Shown: positions 52,739 through 61,768 of the stretch, in pieces
How the letters are laid out: each line of letters begins with the position of its first letter
Numbering within the stretch: position 1 is the first letter of the stretch
The notes under the pieces: generated by a model
Told to the model about the DNA's origin: nothing
The model's database searches: none
The model's input: the letters and a program-made list of their open reading frames with translations, nothing else
Source of the DNA: Streptomyces parvus
GTDB lineage: Bacteria; Actinomycetota; Actinomycetes; Streptomycetales; Streptomycetaceae
Direction: 5' to 3'
Length of the DNA stretch: 64,000 nucleotides
Assembly: GCF_032121415.1 (NCBI RefSeq)
Contig: NZ_CP135079.1
Coordinates: 4,526,001-4,590,000, forward strand
Program-made: the position numbers and the translations under genes

Positions 52739-54262
52739 ATGTCCGACGACGTTCCCGTAACCGCGGCCCCGACCGGCGGCGCGCAGAACGCGACCGTGAC
52801 GAGCCGGGCAGGGCGGGAGCGGTCCGGGCCCAAGGCGGACCGCCCCTGGACGGCGCTCTGGGTGAGCGCCCTCGCGCTCCCGCCGCTCGCCCTGCTCGCC
52901 GCCGCGTCCTGGTTCGGGCGGTGGGTGAGACCCGGCGCGGACGACTGGTGCTTCCTGCCGCGCGTACGGGACGACGGCATCAGCGGCCTCGTCGGGAAGT
53001 TCTACTTCGACGACAACGGGCGGGTCGCCAACGCGCTCCTGGTCGGCGCGTACGCGAAGTTCCAGGTCGCGGGACACCAGTGGTACCCCCTGGTCAGCGG
53101 GGTCCTGGTGCTCGCGGTCCTGTGGGCGGTGGCCGTCCTGGCGCTGCGCCGGGCCGGGCTGCGCACCCCGCGCGGGACGCCGCTCCTGCTCGCCGCCATG
53201 ACCACCGCGCTGTTCCTGTTCGTCACGCCGAACACGTACAAGACGTTCTACTGGCCCGCCGCGTCCGTCTCGCACACGCTGCCGCCCGTCCTGGCCTGCG
53301 CCGCGCTGATTCCGCTGCTGCTCGCCCGGACCCGGCGGGGGCGGGCCCTCGCGATCGCCGTCGCGGTGCTGATGGCGGCCTTCCTCGCCACGCTGTCCGA
53401 GGAGACGGCGATCGTCGTGGTGATGGTGCTGCTGGCCGCGCTCCTCCTGTCCGGCCGGGCCGTCCCCGCCGCCGACCGGGGGTTCGTCCGCCTGTGGTGC
53501 GCCGGAGGCATCGCCGGGACGGCGGCCGGGGCCCTCGTCCTCATCACCTCACCCGGCTCCATGACCCGCAGGGAGCGCTTCGGGGCGGAGACCACGTCCC
53601 TGCTCGCCCTCGACTCCCTCGCCGCTTCGCTGCGCGCGTTCGCCGAGATCACCGTCACCGTGGTCACGACCTGGCAGTACGTGGGCGCGGTCGCGGCGGG
53701 CGTCCTGCTGGGGCTGCTGTGCCGGCGGGCGGACGGCACGCCGCCCCGCCCGCCCGCGCACCGGCCGCTGCTCGCCGCCGCCGGGCTGGTCACGCTGCTG
53801 GTCTCCGGCTACCTGTGCACGGTCATCGCCTACCCGGTGTTCCAGGACCGGGTGAGCGACCCGAGCGCCAACCGGCTGTGGAACGACTACCTCCTGCTGT
53901 ACGTGGTCCTGCTCGTCGGCGCGGGTGCCCTGCTCGGCCTGGCCGCCCGCCGCCACATCCGCCGCACCGCCCCGGCGAAGGCGGTGTGCGCCGCGCTCTG
54001 CGTCCTGGTCTGCGTCGGCCCGGCCATCGCCCTGACCGGCTTGGACACCGCGATGCGGGCCCGGGCCGAGAAGTGGGACGCCCAGGACCGCCGCCTGCGG
54101 GAGGGGGCGGCGGCCGGGGAGCGGGTCCTGCCGTACGAGCGCCTGGTGATCAGCCAGATGCTGGAGCCGTTCAGCCAGGGAGGCCGCCAGTACTGGCCCG
54201 GCGGCTGCGTCGCCGACCTGTACCACCTCGACCGGGTCACGGACGGGGCCAGGGGGTGGTGA
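52739..54262 (+). CDS. Polytopic membrane protein, probable surface-glycan transferase partner
   Basis: A 507-residue protein with about ten to twelve hydrophobic segments. It resembles the large integral-membrane DUF families placed after GtrA/GtrB genes, with a first-loop motif RPGADDWCFLPRVRDDGISG (an Asp pair as in GT-C transferases) and NTYKTFYWPAASVSHTLPP. It is probably a GT-C-type transferase that uses the polyprenyl-linked sugar made by the preceding fusion, but this rests on context. The ATG at 52739 has AAGGA close by; a GTG at 52727 overlapping the previous stop as GTGA is equally possible. Confidence 0.78.
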   Translation: MSDDVPVTAAPTGGAQNATVTSRAGRERSGPKADRPWTALWVSALALPPLALLAAASWFGRWVRPGADDWCFLPRVRDDGISGLVGKFYFDDNGRVANALLVGAYAKFQVAGHQWYPLVSGVLVLAVLWAVAVLALRRAGLRTPRGTPLLLAAMTTALFLFVTPNTYKTFYWPAASVSHTLPPVLACAALIPLLLARTRRGRALAIAVAVLMAAFLATLSEETAIVVVMVLLAALLLSGRAVPAADRGFVRLWCAGGIAGTAAGALVLITSPGSMTRRERFGAETTSLLALDSLAASLRAFAEITVTVVTTWQYVGAVAAGVLLGLLCRRADGTPPRPPAHRPLLAAAGLVTLLVSGYLCTVIAYPVFQDRVSDPSANRLWNDYLLLYVVLLVGAGALLGLAARRHIRRTAPAKAVCAALCVLVCVGPAIALTGLDTAMRARAEKWDAQDRRLREGAAAGERVLPYERLVISQMLEPFSQGGRQYWPGGCVADLYHLDRVTDGARGW

Positions 54263-54275
54263 GGAGCGCGGGGTC

Positions 54276-55181
54276 TCAGAGGGTGACGACGATCTTTCCC
54301 CGCACGTGCCCGCGCTCGGAGTGGGCGTGGGCCTCCGCGATCCGGTCGAGGGGGTAGGACGCCTCGATCCGCGGGGTGTAGCCACCCCGCCGGCCCAGTT
54401 CCCCGGCCGCCGCCAGAAGGGCGGAGTCGTTGCGGGCATTGGCCACGTGCGTTCCCAGGCGGGACCCGCCGGCGTGGTCGGCGACGGTGGACACCCGGGC
54501 CGGATCGCCCACGAGCGCGACGAGGTCGGCCAGGGAGCCGGAGGCCGCGGCGTCCAGCACGAAGTCGACGCCTTCCGGGGTGAGGGCGGCGACCCGGTCC
54601 GCCAGCCCGGTGCCGTAGGTCGTGGCCACGGCTCCGAGAGCCCTCAGGAACGCGTGGTTGCGCTCCCCGGCGGTGCCGATGACCGTGGCGCCCTGCGCGA
54701 CGGCAATCGCCACGGCGGCGCTCCCCACGCCGCCGGCCGCGCCCTCCACGAGCAGCGTGCGCCCCTTGAGCGGGCCGAACACCTCAAGGCCGGCCAACGC
54801 CGTCACGGACGCCAGACCGGCTCCGGCGGCCTCCTCGTCGCTCCACGCGTCCGGCGCCGGTGCCCAGGCGGAGAGCACGACCAGCTCCGCCGTCGCACCG
54901 GTGACACCGCCGAGACCGAAGACCCGGTCCCCGACCCGTACATCCCGCACCTCGTCACCGATCTCGTCCACCACGCCGACGGCGTCGCGTCCGGGGATCG
55001 CGGGCAGCTCCACGGGGAGGAAGTCCCGCACCGCGCCGCTGCGCACCTTCCAGTCGACGGGGTTGACGCCGGCCGCCGACGCCCGGACGCGGATCTCGGC
55101 GGGGCCGGGGCGAGGCTCCGGCACCTCCTCGATCACCAGGGTCTCGACACCGCCGTACTCGTGATACCGGGCTGCGCGCAT
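54276..55181 (-). CDS. NADP-dependent zinc-less alcohol dehydrogenase/quinone oxidoreductase
   Basis: A 301-residue MDR-family enzyme: MRAARYHEYGGVETLVIEEV, GVNPVDWKVRSG, and the Rossmann motif VEGAAGGVGSAAVAIA with an NADP-type loop. The zinc ligands of alcohol dehydrogenases are absent, so it reduces quinones, enones or similar. The divergent MerR gene and the palindrome between them suggest it is induced by a reactive compound. ATG at 55181 has AGGA seven bases upstream. It converges with the membrane-protein gene (13 bp). Confidence 0.92.
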   Translation of the reverse strand: MRAARYHEYGGVETLVIEEVPEPRPGPAEIRVRASAAGVNPVDWKVRSGAVRDFLPVELPAIPGRDAVGVVDEIGDEVRDVRVGDRVFGLGGVTGATAELVVLSAWAPAPDAWSDEEAAGAGLASVTALAGLEVFGPLKGRTLLVEGAAGGVGSAAVAIAVAQGATVIGTAGERNHAFLRALGAVATTYGTGLADRVAALTPEGVDFVLDAAASGSLADLVALVGDPARVSTVADHAGGSRLGTHVANARNDSALLAAAGELGRRGGYTPRIEASYPLDRIAEAHAHSERGHVRGKIVVTL

Positions 55182-55240
55182 GATGTCCTGCCTAACCTGC
55201 TCGGTGGGCTCGGTGAGCCTCGACCCGGCTACGCTAAAAC

Positions 55241-55256
55241 CTGACGTCAATGTCAG
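55241..55256. promoter_or_regulatory. Palindrome between oxidoreductase and MerR genes
   Basis: CTGAC-GTCAAT-GTCAG lies between the divergent genes and is the expected site for the MerR protein. Confidence 0.6.
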
Positions 55257-55292
55257 ATGCAAGTCGGGCGGCTGCCCGGGAACGGAGGACCG

Positions 55293-55658
55293 GTGCGGAT
55301 CGGAGAGGTCGCGGAGCGGGCCGGGGTCAGTGTCCGGTCCCTGCGGTACTACGAACAGCAGGGGCTGCTGCACTCCGACCGCAGCGCCGGGGGTCAGCGT
55401 CAGTACCCCGACGCCGCGGTCGGCCGGGTCAGGCTGATCCAGCAGCTCTTCGCCGCGGGCCTGCCGAGCAGGTCCGTCCGGCAGGTGCTGCCGTGCGTGG
55501 ATTCCGGCACGGCGGACCCGGGGCTCCTGGAGCACTTGGAGGCCGAGCGGGCCAGGATCACCCACCGGATCACCGACCTGGTCGCCGCGCGCGACCGGCT
55601 CGACGACGTGATCGCCAACACGCGGAACCCTCCCGCCCACTGCCGCCACGGCCGGTGA
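55293..55658 (+). CDS. MerR-family transcriptional regulator
   Basis: A 121-residue MerR regulator: winged HTH (RIGEVAERAGVSVRSLRYYE, GQRQYPDAAVGRVRLI) followed by a dimerisation helix (LLEHLEAERARITHRITDLV) and a short tail with one Cys (PPAHCRHGR). The effector pocket is not recognisable. Divergence from the oxidoreductase and the shared palindrome suggest it activates that gene. GTG at 55293 has GGAGGA upstream. Confidence 0.9.
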   Translation: MRIGEVAERAGVSVRSLRYYEQQGLLHSDRSAGGQRQYPDAAVGRVRLIQQLFAAGLPSRSVRQVLPCVDSGTADPGLLEHLEAERARITHRITDLVAARDRLDDVIANTRNPPAHCRHGR

Positions 55659-55791
55659 CCGGGGTCAGCCGAAGTCGTCGGGGACGACCCGCGCCTTCTC
55701 CGCGACGCGGGCGAGAACCCGGCCGGGAGCGCCGCCTCCGTGACACGGTCGAACCCCGCCGTGTCGGCAACGACTGCCCCGCGCGGGGAGT

Positions 55792-56817
55792 TCAGGCGGC
55801 GGGGTGGTGGACGCGCGGGATTCCCAGGTCCGGCAGGTCGAGGTGGAAGCCGCGTCCGCGACCGCTCATGGTGCCGTCGTAGGAGAGGTCGGCCGGCTCG
55901 ACGCCCAGTTGCCGCAGCTCCTCGACGAGCATGCGGGCCGCGGTGGCTGCGTGCGCGGGGTCGCCCATGGCGTCGGGGAACCGGCGCTGCCAGACGGAGC
56001 GGGAGAACTCCCAGCCGTTCCGCGCCATGCGGGCGGGGTCGGCCGCGTCCGCCCGGTGCAGATGGCCGGTGGCTTCGACGACGAGGCTCAGGTCCTGGCT
56101 CCAGCACTGGACGAAGTGCTCCGGGTCGCGGGCGGCTCCCAGGTGCAGGATGAACCTGCCGGGGAAGAACGGGGTGTCGTGGTCGAGGGACCGGAGGGTT
56201 TCGGACAGGCGCTTCTCGACCTGTTCCCAGGTGGTGCCGGACAGGTCCGGTGAGCCGGGGGCCGGGGCGGGCGGCAGCTCGGCCGGCGCGGCGGCGCGCC
56301 AGCGACCACGGGAGTAGCCCCTTCCGGCCGATTCGCTGTCCGTCGCGGACGGCAGGAGTTCGAGACTCACCTCGCCCCCGTCGTGCGAGTGCACGAGGAT
56401 GCTGGTGCCGGGGCGCCGCCACAGCATCCACGGCCCCGAGTCGCCTCCCCACAGCGTGGGCGGGCCCAGCTCCTCCTCCATGACCCACCAGGCGGCACGG
56501 ACGAAGCCCGCGGCCGTGGCCAGGTCCTCGGGGGGCAGGTCGACGACGCGGACGTTCAGCTTGCGCACCTGCTCGGGCTCCGAGGCGTCGGCGATCAGGG
56601 TGCCGTATCCGGCCGAGGGCCCCTTCCGGGGGGAGAATCTGCGCCAGACCTGGCCCGCGACCTCCTTCGGGTCCCGAAGTTCCCAGCCCAGCGCGGACGT
56701 CGCGCCCTCGAACTCGGACAGGCTCCAGGAGCCGAGGCGCAGCGGGGCGATCTCCCTCACGAACGTACGGAATATGTCGTCGTCGAGCCAGTTGCCGCGA
56801 GGGATCATGTTCTCCAT
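55792..56817 (-). CDS. Uncharacterised protein, probable TY-Chap/YbjN-like
   Basis: A 341-residue soluble protein in two halves. The first (about 1-175) has WELRDPKEVAGQVWRRFSP and an acidic Trp-rich segment; the second (about 200-330) contains RFILHLGAARDPEHFVQCW and SLVVEATGHLHRADA, reminiscent of the YbjN/TY-Chap fold proposed to bind peptides of secretion systems. This assignment is weak. ATG at 56817 has TACTGT seven bases upstream and no ribosome site, so it may be leaderless; ATG at 56808 follows GGAGA. Confidence 0.6.
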   Translation of the reverse strand: MENMIPRGNWLDDDIFRTFVREIAPLRLGSWSLSEFEGATSALGWELRDPKEVAGQVWRRFSPRKGPSAGYGTLIADASEPEQVRKLNVRVVDLPPEDLATAAGFVRAAWWVMEEELGPPTLWGGDSGPWMLWRRPGTSILVHSHDGGEVSLELLPSATDSESAGRGYSRGRWRAAAPAELPPAPAPGSPDLSGTTWEQVEKRLSETLRSLDHDTPFFPGRFILHLGAARDPEHFVQCWSQDLSLVVEATGHLHRADAADPARMARNGWEFSRSVWQRRFPDAMGDPAHAATAARMLVEELRQLGVEPADLSYDGTMSGRGRGFHLDLPDLGIPRVHHPAA

Positions 56818-56895
56818 GCGCCGGACAGTAGCGGTCCGGTACGACACGGGCCGATGCCGACGTCACCGCTCCCGGGCGGCGAGGCTCGTCCCGGT

Positions 56896-57222
56896 TCAGT
56901 GCTCGCCGTGATCGTCGAACCACGCGAGTCCGTCGCGCCACCGCCGGACGCGCTCCCGCCCCGACTGCTCCCACCACGGGTCGCCCCGTTCGCCGAGCGC
57001 GACCTTCGCTCGCTGAACTCGTTCGCGCGCCCGGCGCAGCATCGCGTCGTCCCCCGCGCGTGCCGCCTCCCGTACCGCCCGCCGCGCCGCCATCAGGTGG
57101 GAGCGCAGGGCAGCGGCGGCGTCCTCGGGGACGGCCGGGTCGGTCGCCCGCCAGCGCCGCCCCTTGATGATCACGTATCGCCCGTCGTCCGTACGGTCCG
57201 GGCCGCCGCTCTCCGGTGGCAT
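56896..57222 (-). CDS. Small conserved hypothetical protein
   Basis: A 108-residue protein: DGRYVIIKGRRWRATDPAVP, LRSHLMAARRAVREAARAG, and KVALGERGDPWWEQSG. Arg-rich and helical. This pattern is widespread in actinobacteria, where it is sometimes labelled a Tol transporter, a name the sequence does not support. ATG at 57222 is preceded by GAGG only two bases away, so the exact start is uncertain. No partner is evident. Confidence 0.75.
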   Translation of the reverse strand: MPPESGGPDRTDDGRYVIIKGRRWRATDPAVPEDAAAALRSHLMAARRAVREAARAGDDAMLRRARERVQRAKVALGERGDPWWEQSGRERVRRWRDGLAWFDDHGEH

Positions 57223-57402
57223 GCCCTCATGATGCGCCCCACCGCCCTCGGCAGGCCGCTTCGGCCGGGCGGAGTCGCGAGCGCGGTGGGAGGGTCGAGG
57301 TGTTCGCATCCGCCGGACGGGTACGTGAATCCCCGCCCGGCTGTCCTGCGGCCGTTTCCGTCCCGCCGGACCTCGTCCGGGAGCTCTCCACGGAAGGAAG
57401 TC

Positions 57403-58776
57403 ATGAGTACGTACCGAGTCGTCAACCCCGCCACCGGTGAGACGGAACAGGAGTACCCCACCGCCACCGACGGCGAGCTGCGCGACGCGCTCGCCCTGGC
57501 CGACGACGCGCAGCGCGCCTGGGCCGCCCGCCCGGCGGCGGAGCGGGCCGAAGTGCTGCGGCGGGTCGCGGACCTCTACGAGGAGCGCAAGGACCAGCTC
57601 GCCGCCATCATCACCCGCGAGATGGGCAAGCCGGTCAAGCAGGCCCTCGGGGAGCTCCGCACCGTCGTGTCCATCTACCGCTACTACGCCGATCGGGGCG
57701 AGGGCTTCCTGGAGTCGGAGGAGCTGGACGTCGCCTCCGGCGGCCGGGCCGTCGTCCGGAAGGAGGCGGTCGGCACCCTGTTGGGGATCATGCCGTGGAA
57801 CTTCCCGTACTACCAGGTGGCCCGGTTCGCCGCGCCGAACCTGATGCTGGGCAACGCGGTCCTGCTCAAGCACGCCCCGCAGTGCCCGGAGTCGGCGCTG
57901 GCGATGGAGCGGCTGTTCCTGGACGCGGGCCTGCCGAAGGGGGCGTACGTCAACATCTTCGCCACCAACGAGCAGATCGAGACGCTGATCGGTGACGACC
58001 GGATCCACGGCGTCTCGCTGACGGGCTCGGAGCGGGCGGGCGCGGCCGTCGCGGAGATCGCGGGCCGCAACCTGAAGAAGGTCGTGCTGGAGCTGGGCGG
58101 CTCCGACCCGTATCTGATCCTCGGCGCGTCGAACATGGAGAAGGTGGTGAAGAACGCGCTGATCGGCCGGATGGGCAACGCGGGCCAGGCCTGCAACGCC
58201 GCCAAGCGCATCATCGCCCTGGACGAGCACTACGACGGCTTCTCGACCGCCTTCACCGAGGCGGTCCGGTCCATCACCGTCGGCGACCCCACCGACCCCG
58301 GCACCTTCATGGGGCCCCTCTCGTCGGAGAAGGCGCTCGAAACCCTGGACGAGCAGGTCCAGGACGCGATCTCCAAGGGGGCCACGGTGCTGGCCGGCGG
58401 CAAGCGCATCGACCGCCCCGGCGCCTGGTACGAGCCCACCGTGCTCGCGGGCATCACCCCCGACATGCGGGCCTACAAGGAAGAGCTGTTCGGACCGGTG
58501 GCCCTGCTGTTCAAGGTGGGCTCCGAGGAGGAGGCCGTCGACTTCGCCAACAACTCGCCCTACGGTCTCAGCGCCTCGGTCCAGACCGACGACGACGCCC
58601 AGGCCGAGCGGGTGGCCCAGCGCCTTCAGACCGGCATGGTGTTCGTCGGCGCCCCGTCCGGCACCGCGCCGGAGCTGCCGTTCGGCGGGGTCAAGCGATC
58701 GGGTTTCGGCCGGGAGCTGGGCCGGTTCGGCATGGAGGAGTTCGCCAACCACAAGCTGGTCCGGCTGGTGCGCTGA
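57403..58776 (+). CDS. NAD(P)-dependent succinate-semialdehyde dehydrogenase
   Basis: A 457-residue aldehyde dehydrogenase. Motifs: IMPWNFPYYQVARFAAPNL, the Glu in VVLELGGSDPYL (about 230) and the nucleophile Cys in GNAGQACNAAKR (about 263), PFGGVKRSGFGRELG near the end. Closest in form to GabD/SSADH enzymes, oxidising succinate semialdehyde to succinate; related aldehydes are possible. ATG at 57403 has GGAAGGAAG upstream. It is monocistronic, ending at a hairpin shared with the M15 peptidase gene. Confidence 0.92.
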   Translation: MSTYRVVNPATGETEQEYPTATDGELRDALALADDAQRAWAARPAAERAEVLRRVADLYEERKDQLAAIITREMGKPVKQALGELRTVVSIYRYYADRGEGFLESEELDVASGGRAVVRKEAVGTLLGIMPWNFPYYQVARFAAPNLMLGNAVLLKHAPQCPESALAMERLFLDAGLPKGAYVNIFATNEQIETLIGDDRIHGVSLTGSERAGAAVAEIAGRNLKKVVLELGGSDPYLILGASNMEKVVKNALIGRMGNAGQACNAAKRIIALDEHYDGFSTAFTEAVRSITVGDPTDPGTFMGPLSSEKALETLDEQVQDAISKGATVLAGGKRIDRPGAWYEPTVLAGITPDMRAYKEELFGPVALLFKVGSEEEAVDFANNSPYGLSASVQTDDDAQAERVAQRLQTGMVFVGAPSGTAPELPFGGVKRSGFGRELGRFGMEEFANHKLVRLVR

Positions 58777-58841
58777 CGTCCGGTCCGGCGTTCTGCGCCG
58801 CCTCGCCCCGCGCGTACGGCTGGTGCCTCCGGTACGAGCAC

Positions 58842-58873
58842 GGGTGCCTCCGGTCCGCCGACCGGAGGCACCC
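58842..58873. terminator. Bidirectional hairpin terminator
   Basis: GGGTGCCTCCGGTC and its complement enclose a four-base loop. A partial copy of the left arm (GGTGCCTCCGGT) occurs about 20 bp upstream. Confidence 0.85.
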
Positions 58874-58897
58874 GCACGTCAGGAGAGCGCCGCGGCG

Positions 58898-59677
58898 TCA
58901 GATGCCGCAGCTGGGCGCGGACCAGAAGCGGCCGCTGCCCCCGGCGACGTGGGTGTGGTCGTTGTGGCCCGGGTAGCCCGGGCCGAGGATCTCGGTGAAG
59001 CCGTGGTTGCGGGCCGCCTGGGCGAGGGCGCAGAAGCCCTGGGAGCCCGCGCCGAGGTCCGCCGCGTGGCCGTACATGTGGCGGCTGTTGGCGGCGCCGC
59101 CGACGGCGCTGTTGCAGGACACGCTGCGGAAACCGCCGTTGACGGTGATGGGCCGGTCCCCCATGGCGTGCCGCATGGCCTGGAGCTTCCACATGGTGAC
59201 CAGGGCGTTGGCGCGGGCGGTGGCGGCGCTGACCTTGCCCCCGGACCAGTCGGAGTTGCAGCGGTTCAGCTCGGCGTAGGTGAAGTTGACCGGGGTGCAG
59301 TCGTCGTCCTGAAGCTGGTAGATCTTGCTGAAGGTCGCGGGGCCCGCGATGCCGTCGGCGGCGAGCCCGTACGCGGCCTGGAAGCGCGTGACGGCCGCCT
59401 TCGTGGCCGGGCCGAAGGCTCCGTCGATGGCGATCTGGTTGCCGGTGCCGGGGTAGCCCGCGACCCGGATCTGGAGCTGGCGTACCGCTTCACCGCTGGA
59501 GCCTTCCCGGAGGGTTCCGCTCCAGGTGTAACAGGCGTCGGCCGTACCGACGTCGCCGGCCGACGCGGCACCGGGGGCCGGGGCGGCGGACGGGCTCGCC
59601 GAGGCGGTGGTGCCGCCGAACGCCAGGGCCGCGCCGGCGAGGGCGGAGAGGAAAAGTCCGATGGGGCGTGATCGCAT
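58898..59677 (-). CDS. Secreted M15 zinc D-Ala-D-Ala carboxypeptidase with peptidoglycan-binding domain
   Basis: A 259-residue secreted enzyme: signal peptide (about 1-27), a PG_binding_1 domain (about 58-115; SSGEAVRQLQIRVAGYPG, IDGAFGPATKAAV), and an M15 domain with zinc ligands in SRHMYGHAADLG (His, Asp) and HNDHTHV (His). It trims peptidoglycan stem peptides. Six cysteines suggest disulfides (CTP, NRCNSD, SVSCNS, GFCAL, PSCGI). ATG at 59677 has GAGGTG upstream. Confidence 0.93.
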   Translation of the reverse strand: MRSRPIGLFLSALAGAALAFGGTTASASPSAAPAPGAASAGDVGTADACYTWSGTLREGSSGEAVRQLQIRVAGYPGTGNQIAIDGAFGPATKAAVTRFQAAYGLAADGIAGPATFSKIYQLQDDDCTPVNFTYAELNRCNSDWSGGKVSAATARANALVTMWKLQAMRHAMGDRPITVNGGFRSVSCNSAVGGAANSRHMYGHAADLGAGSQGFCALAQAARNHGFTEILGPGYPGHNDHTHVAGGSGRFWSAPSCGI

Positions 59678-59892
59678 GGGGGTGACACCTCATTGTCGTC
59701 AACGGTCCGCAGGGGGCTTCCGAGCCTCGGGCCCGGGGCGATGGGTGTCAAGGTCATGTCAACATGCTGCCAAGGGGGCGGACCCGTGCGGTGGGCCGTG
59801 CCCGGGTCGGGCGTCGGGCCCGCTGAAGGCCGGGGCGGGCAGGCGTGCTGGGCTGCCTAGGGGGCCACGTACAGTCCCCGCCCTTCGCGGGG

Positions 59893-60435
59893 TCACCGAT
59901 TCAGGTCTGCGGCATCCGTCGTCGGGTCGCCCACTGCCCGTTGCATCAGCAGGGTGTCGATCCATCGGCCGTGCTTGTGGCCGACGGCGGCCAGCCGGCC
60001 CGCGTCGGTGAAGCCGAGACGGCGGTGCAGCGCGGCGGAGGTGTCGGTGCCCGCGTCGGCGATGACGGCGATCATCTGGCGCACGTGCGTCCCGGCGCAG
60101 GCGGTCAGCAGGGCTTTCAGCAGCGCCCCGCCGAGACCTCGGCCCGTCCGGCCGGGGGCGAGGTAGATCGAGTTCTCCACGGTGTTCCGATAGGCGGGCT
60201 TGGGGCGCCAAGGGGCCGCGTACGCGTAGCCGACGACCTCACCGGCCACTTCGGCGACCAGGAAGGGCAGGTTCTGGGCTGCGAGATCGTCGAGGCGCCG
60301 ACGCCAGGCGGCCACCGGTGGAGGGTTCTCCTCGAAGGTGACCACGGTGTGGTGGACGTAGTGCGTGTAGATCTCGGCCACGGCGCCCAGGTCGGCAGGG
60401 GCCGCCGGGCGGATCACCGGCTCCATGGCTGTCAC
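59893..60435 (-). CDS. GNAT acetyltransferase, phosphinothricin-acetyltransferase-like
   Basis: A 180-residue GNAT: VIRPAAPADLGAVAEIYTHY, TFEENPPPVAAWRRRL, GYAYAAPWRPKPAYRNTVEN, the acetyl-CoA loop GRTGRGLGGALLKAL and GFTDAGRLAAVGHKHGRW. This is the Pat/MddA-type pattern, which acetylates amino-acid-like substrates such as methionine sulfoximine. The GTG at 60435 has TACACT six bases upstream, pointing to a leaderless mRNA; ATG at 60426 is the alternative. Confidence 0.88.
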   Translation of the reverse strand: MTAMEPVIRPAAPADLGAVAEIYTHYVHHTVVTFEENPPPVAAWRRRLDDLAAQNLPFLVAEVAGEVVGYAYAAPWRPKPAYRNTVENSIYLAPGRTGRGLGGALLKALLTACAGTHVRQMIAVIADAGTDTSAALHRRLGFTDAGRLAAVGHKHGRWIDTLLMQRAVGDPTTDAADLNR

Positions 60436-60565
60436 ATCGGGAGTGTAGGCCGTGCTGGGCTGGTCAGGGGATGTGGTGCGCGTCCGCGGCATCCCGGCCG
60501 TCACCCTCCCGCCCGCTGTCGGCGGCGTTGCCGCGGCGGGCCGCGGGCCCGACCCGGACAGCGGA

Positions 60566-60596
60566 ACGCCCCACCGCGCGGGGCACGGTGGGGCGT
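60566..60596. terminator. Hairpin terminator downstream of the DUF397 gene
   Basis: ACGCCCCACCG and its complement surround a nine-base loop, 28 bp after the DUF397 stop on the minus strand. Confidence 0.75.
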
Positions 60597-60623
60597 AGCC
60601 GGAGCTGTGGCAGCGGCGGCGGG

Positions 60624-60839
60624 TCAGGCGGTGGTGTCGAAGCCGCCTGCCTTGAGTCCCGCCACGAAGGAGGTGAACGCGTCAGCGGTGAGGGCCAGGG
60701 CCGGGCCGCCCGGGTTCTTCGAGTCGCGTACGGGCACGATGCCGGTGGCGGACGCGGTACGCGGGGCCCACTCGACGCACGAACCGCTGTTGCTGTAGGA
60801 GGACTTGACCCACTTCGGGGTCGTGGATTCGGTCGTCAC
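60624..60839 (-). CDS. DUF397 protein, partner of the XRE regulator
   Basis: A 71-residue DUF397 protein: KWVKSSYSNSGSCVEWA, VPVRDSKNPGGPALALTADAF, TSFVAGLKAGGFD. Always found next to an XRE/DUF5753 regulator in Streptomyces (the WhiJ-type pair), where it is thought to bind or neutralise the regulator. GTG at 60839 overlaps the regulator stop as GTGA. Confidence 0.92.
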   Translation of the reverse strand: MTTESTTPKWVKSSYSNSGSCVEWAPRTASATGIVPVRDSKNPGGPALALTADAFTSFVAGLKAGGFDTTA

Positions 60840-61675
60840 GGGGTGCCCTTTCGATGCTGGTGGATCATGTCCACGGTATCTGTCTGCGACAGAGAAACGG
60901 CCTGCAACTGATGGTAGGCCCTCACCATCGGGATGACAGAGCTGAGTTCACGGTCCAGATGGCCCTGCGTCTCGGACTCGACGTAGGAGACCACGGACCG
61001 GTCCTGGAGCGTCAGCAGATTCACCAGTCGATCGAAGGGCCGCTGCTCGCCGACGCCGAACGGGGCGATCTGGAGCATGGTGTGGGACTGCGCGGCGAAG
61101 TCGACCAGATACCGCAACTGGGCGGCCATCACGGCAGGACTGCCGATCAGGCGGCGGATACAGCTCTCGTCCAGCACCGCGATCAGCATCGGCGGGACGG
61201 TGCGTAACAGCGCGCCCTGGCGCTCCATGAGTAACGAGACGCGCTGATCGGCCTGTTCGGGGGCCATGACGCCCCGGTCGACCGCCCCGCGCGCCAGCGC
61301 CTCCGCGTACTCCCGGGTCTGCAGCAGTCCCGGGATGACGCCGACCTCGAACAGCCGGATCTCCGCCGCCCGGCCCTCCAGCGCCACGTACTCCGGGAAG
61401 CCCTGCAACAGCACCCCGTGCTTGATCTTGCGCCACTCGCGCTCGAACGAGTCAGCGGTTCCCGTGAAATTCATCGCCACATCAACGGCGATCGAGAACT
61501 TGCGAGTTGGGGACTTGTGACACAGTTCCACACCGGAGACGTGCCGTCCCGTGTAGCCGATGCGCCCGCCGAGGTCGTCCTGTTTCCAGCCCCGAGCCTC
61601 TCGCTCCCTACGCAGACGTGCTCCGTAGGCCGCCTCCGGGCCCCCGTCCGGGTTCACTTCCTTGCGGTTGACCAA
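60836..61675 (-). CDS. XRE-family regulator with DUF5753 domain (WhiJ-type)
   Basis: A 279-residue regulator: HTH at about 15-70 (YGARLRREREARGWKQDDLG, GRHVSGVELCHKSPT), then a DUF5753 effector domain (about 95-270; EVGVIPGLLQTREYAEAL, VLDESCIRRLIGSPAVMAAQ, MLQIAPFGVGE). Members of this group control development and antibiotic production with a small DUF397 partner. The start is a TTG at 61675 with GGGGGA four bases upstream; the GTG at 61657 would be an alternative. It diverges from a run of small genes. Confidence 0.9.
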   Translation of the reverse strand: MVNRKEVNPDGGPEAAYGARLRREREARGWKQDDLGGRIGYTGRHVSGVELCHKSPTRKFSIAVDVAMNFTGTADSFEREWRKIKHGVLLQGFPEYVALEGRAAEIRLFEVGVIPGLLQTREYAEALARGAVDRGVMAPEQADQRVSLLMERQGALLRTVPPMLIAVLDESCIRRLIGSPAVMAAQLRYLVDFAAQSHTMLQIAPFGVGEQRPFDRLVNLLTLQDRSVVSYVESETQGHLDRELSSVIPMVRAYHQLQAVSLSQTDTVDMIHQHRKGTP

Positions 61676-61768
61676 CGTATCCCCCAGTTCCGAAACGTTG
61701 AAGACGTATCCACGCTAGGCCACTCTGAGTCGCCCCGGTAGTCGTACGACTACGGAGAGGAGCGATCG

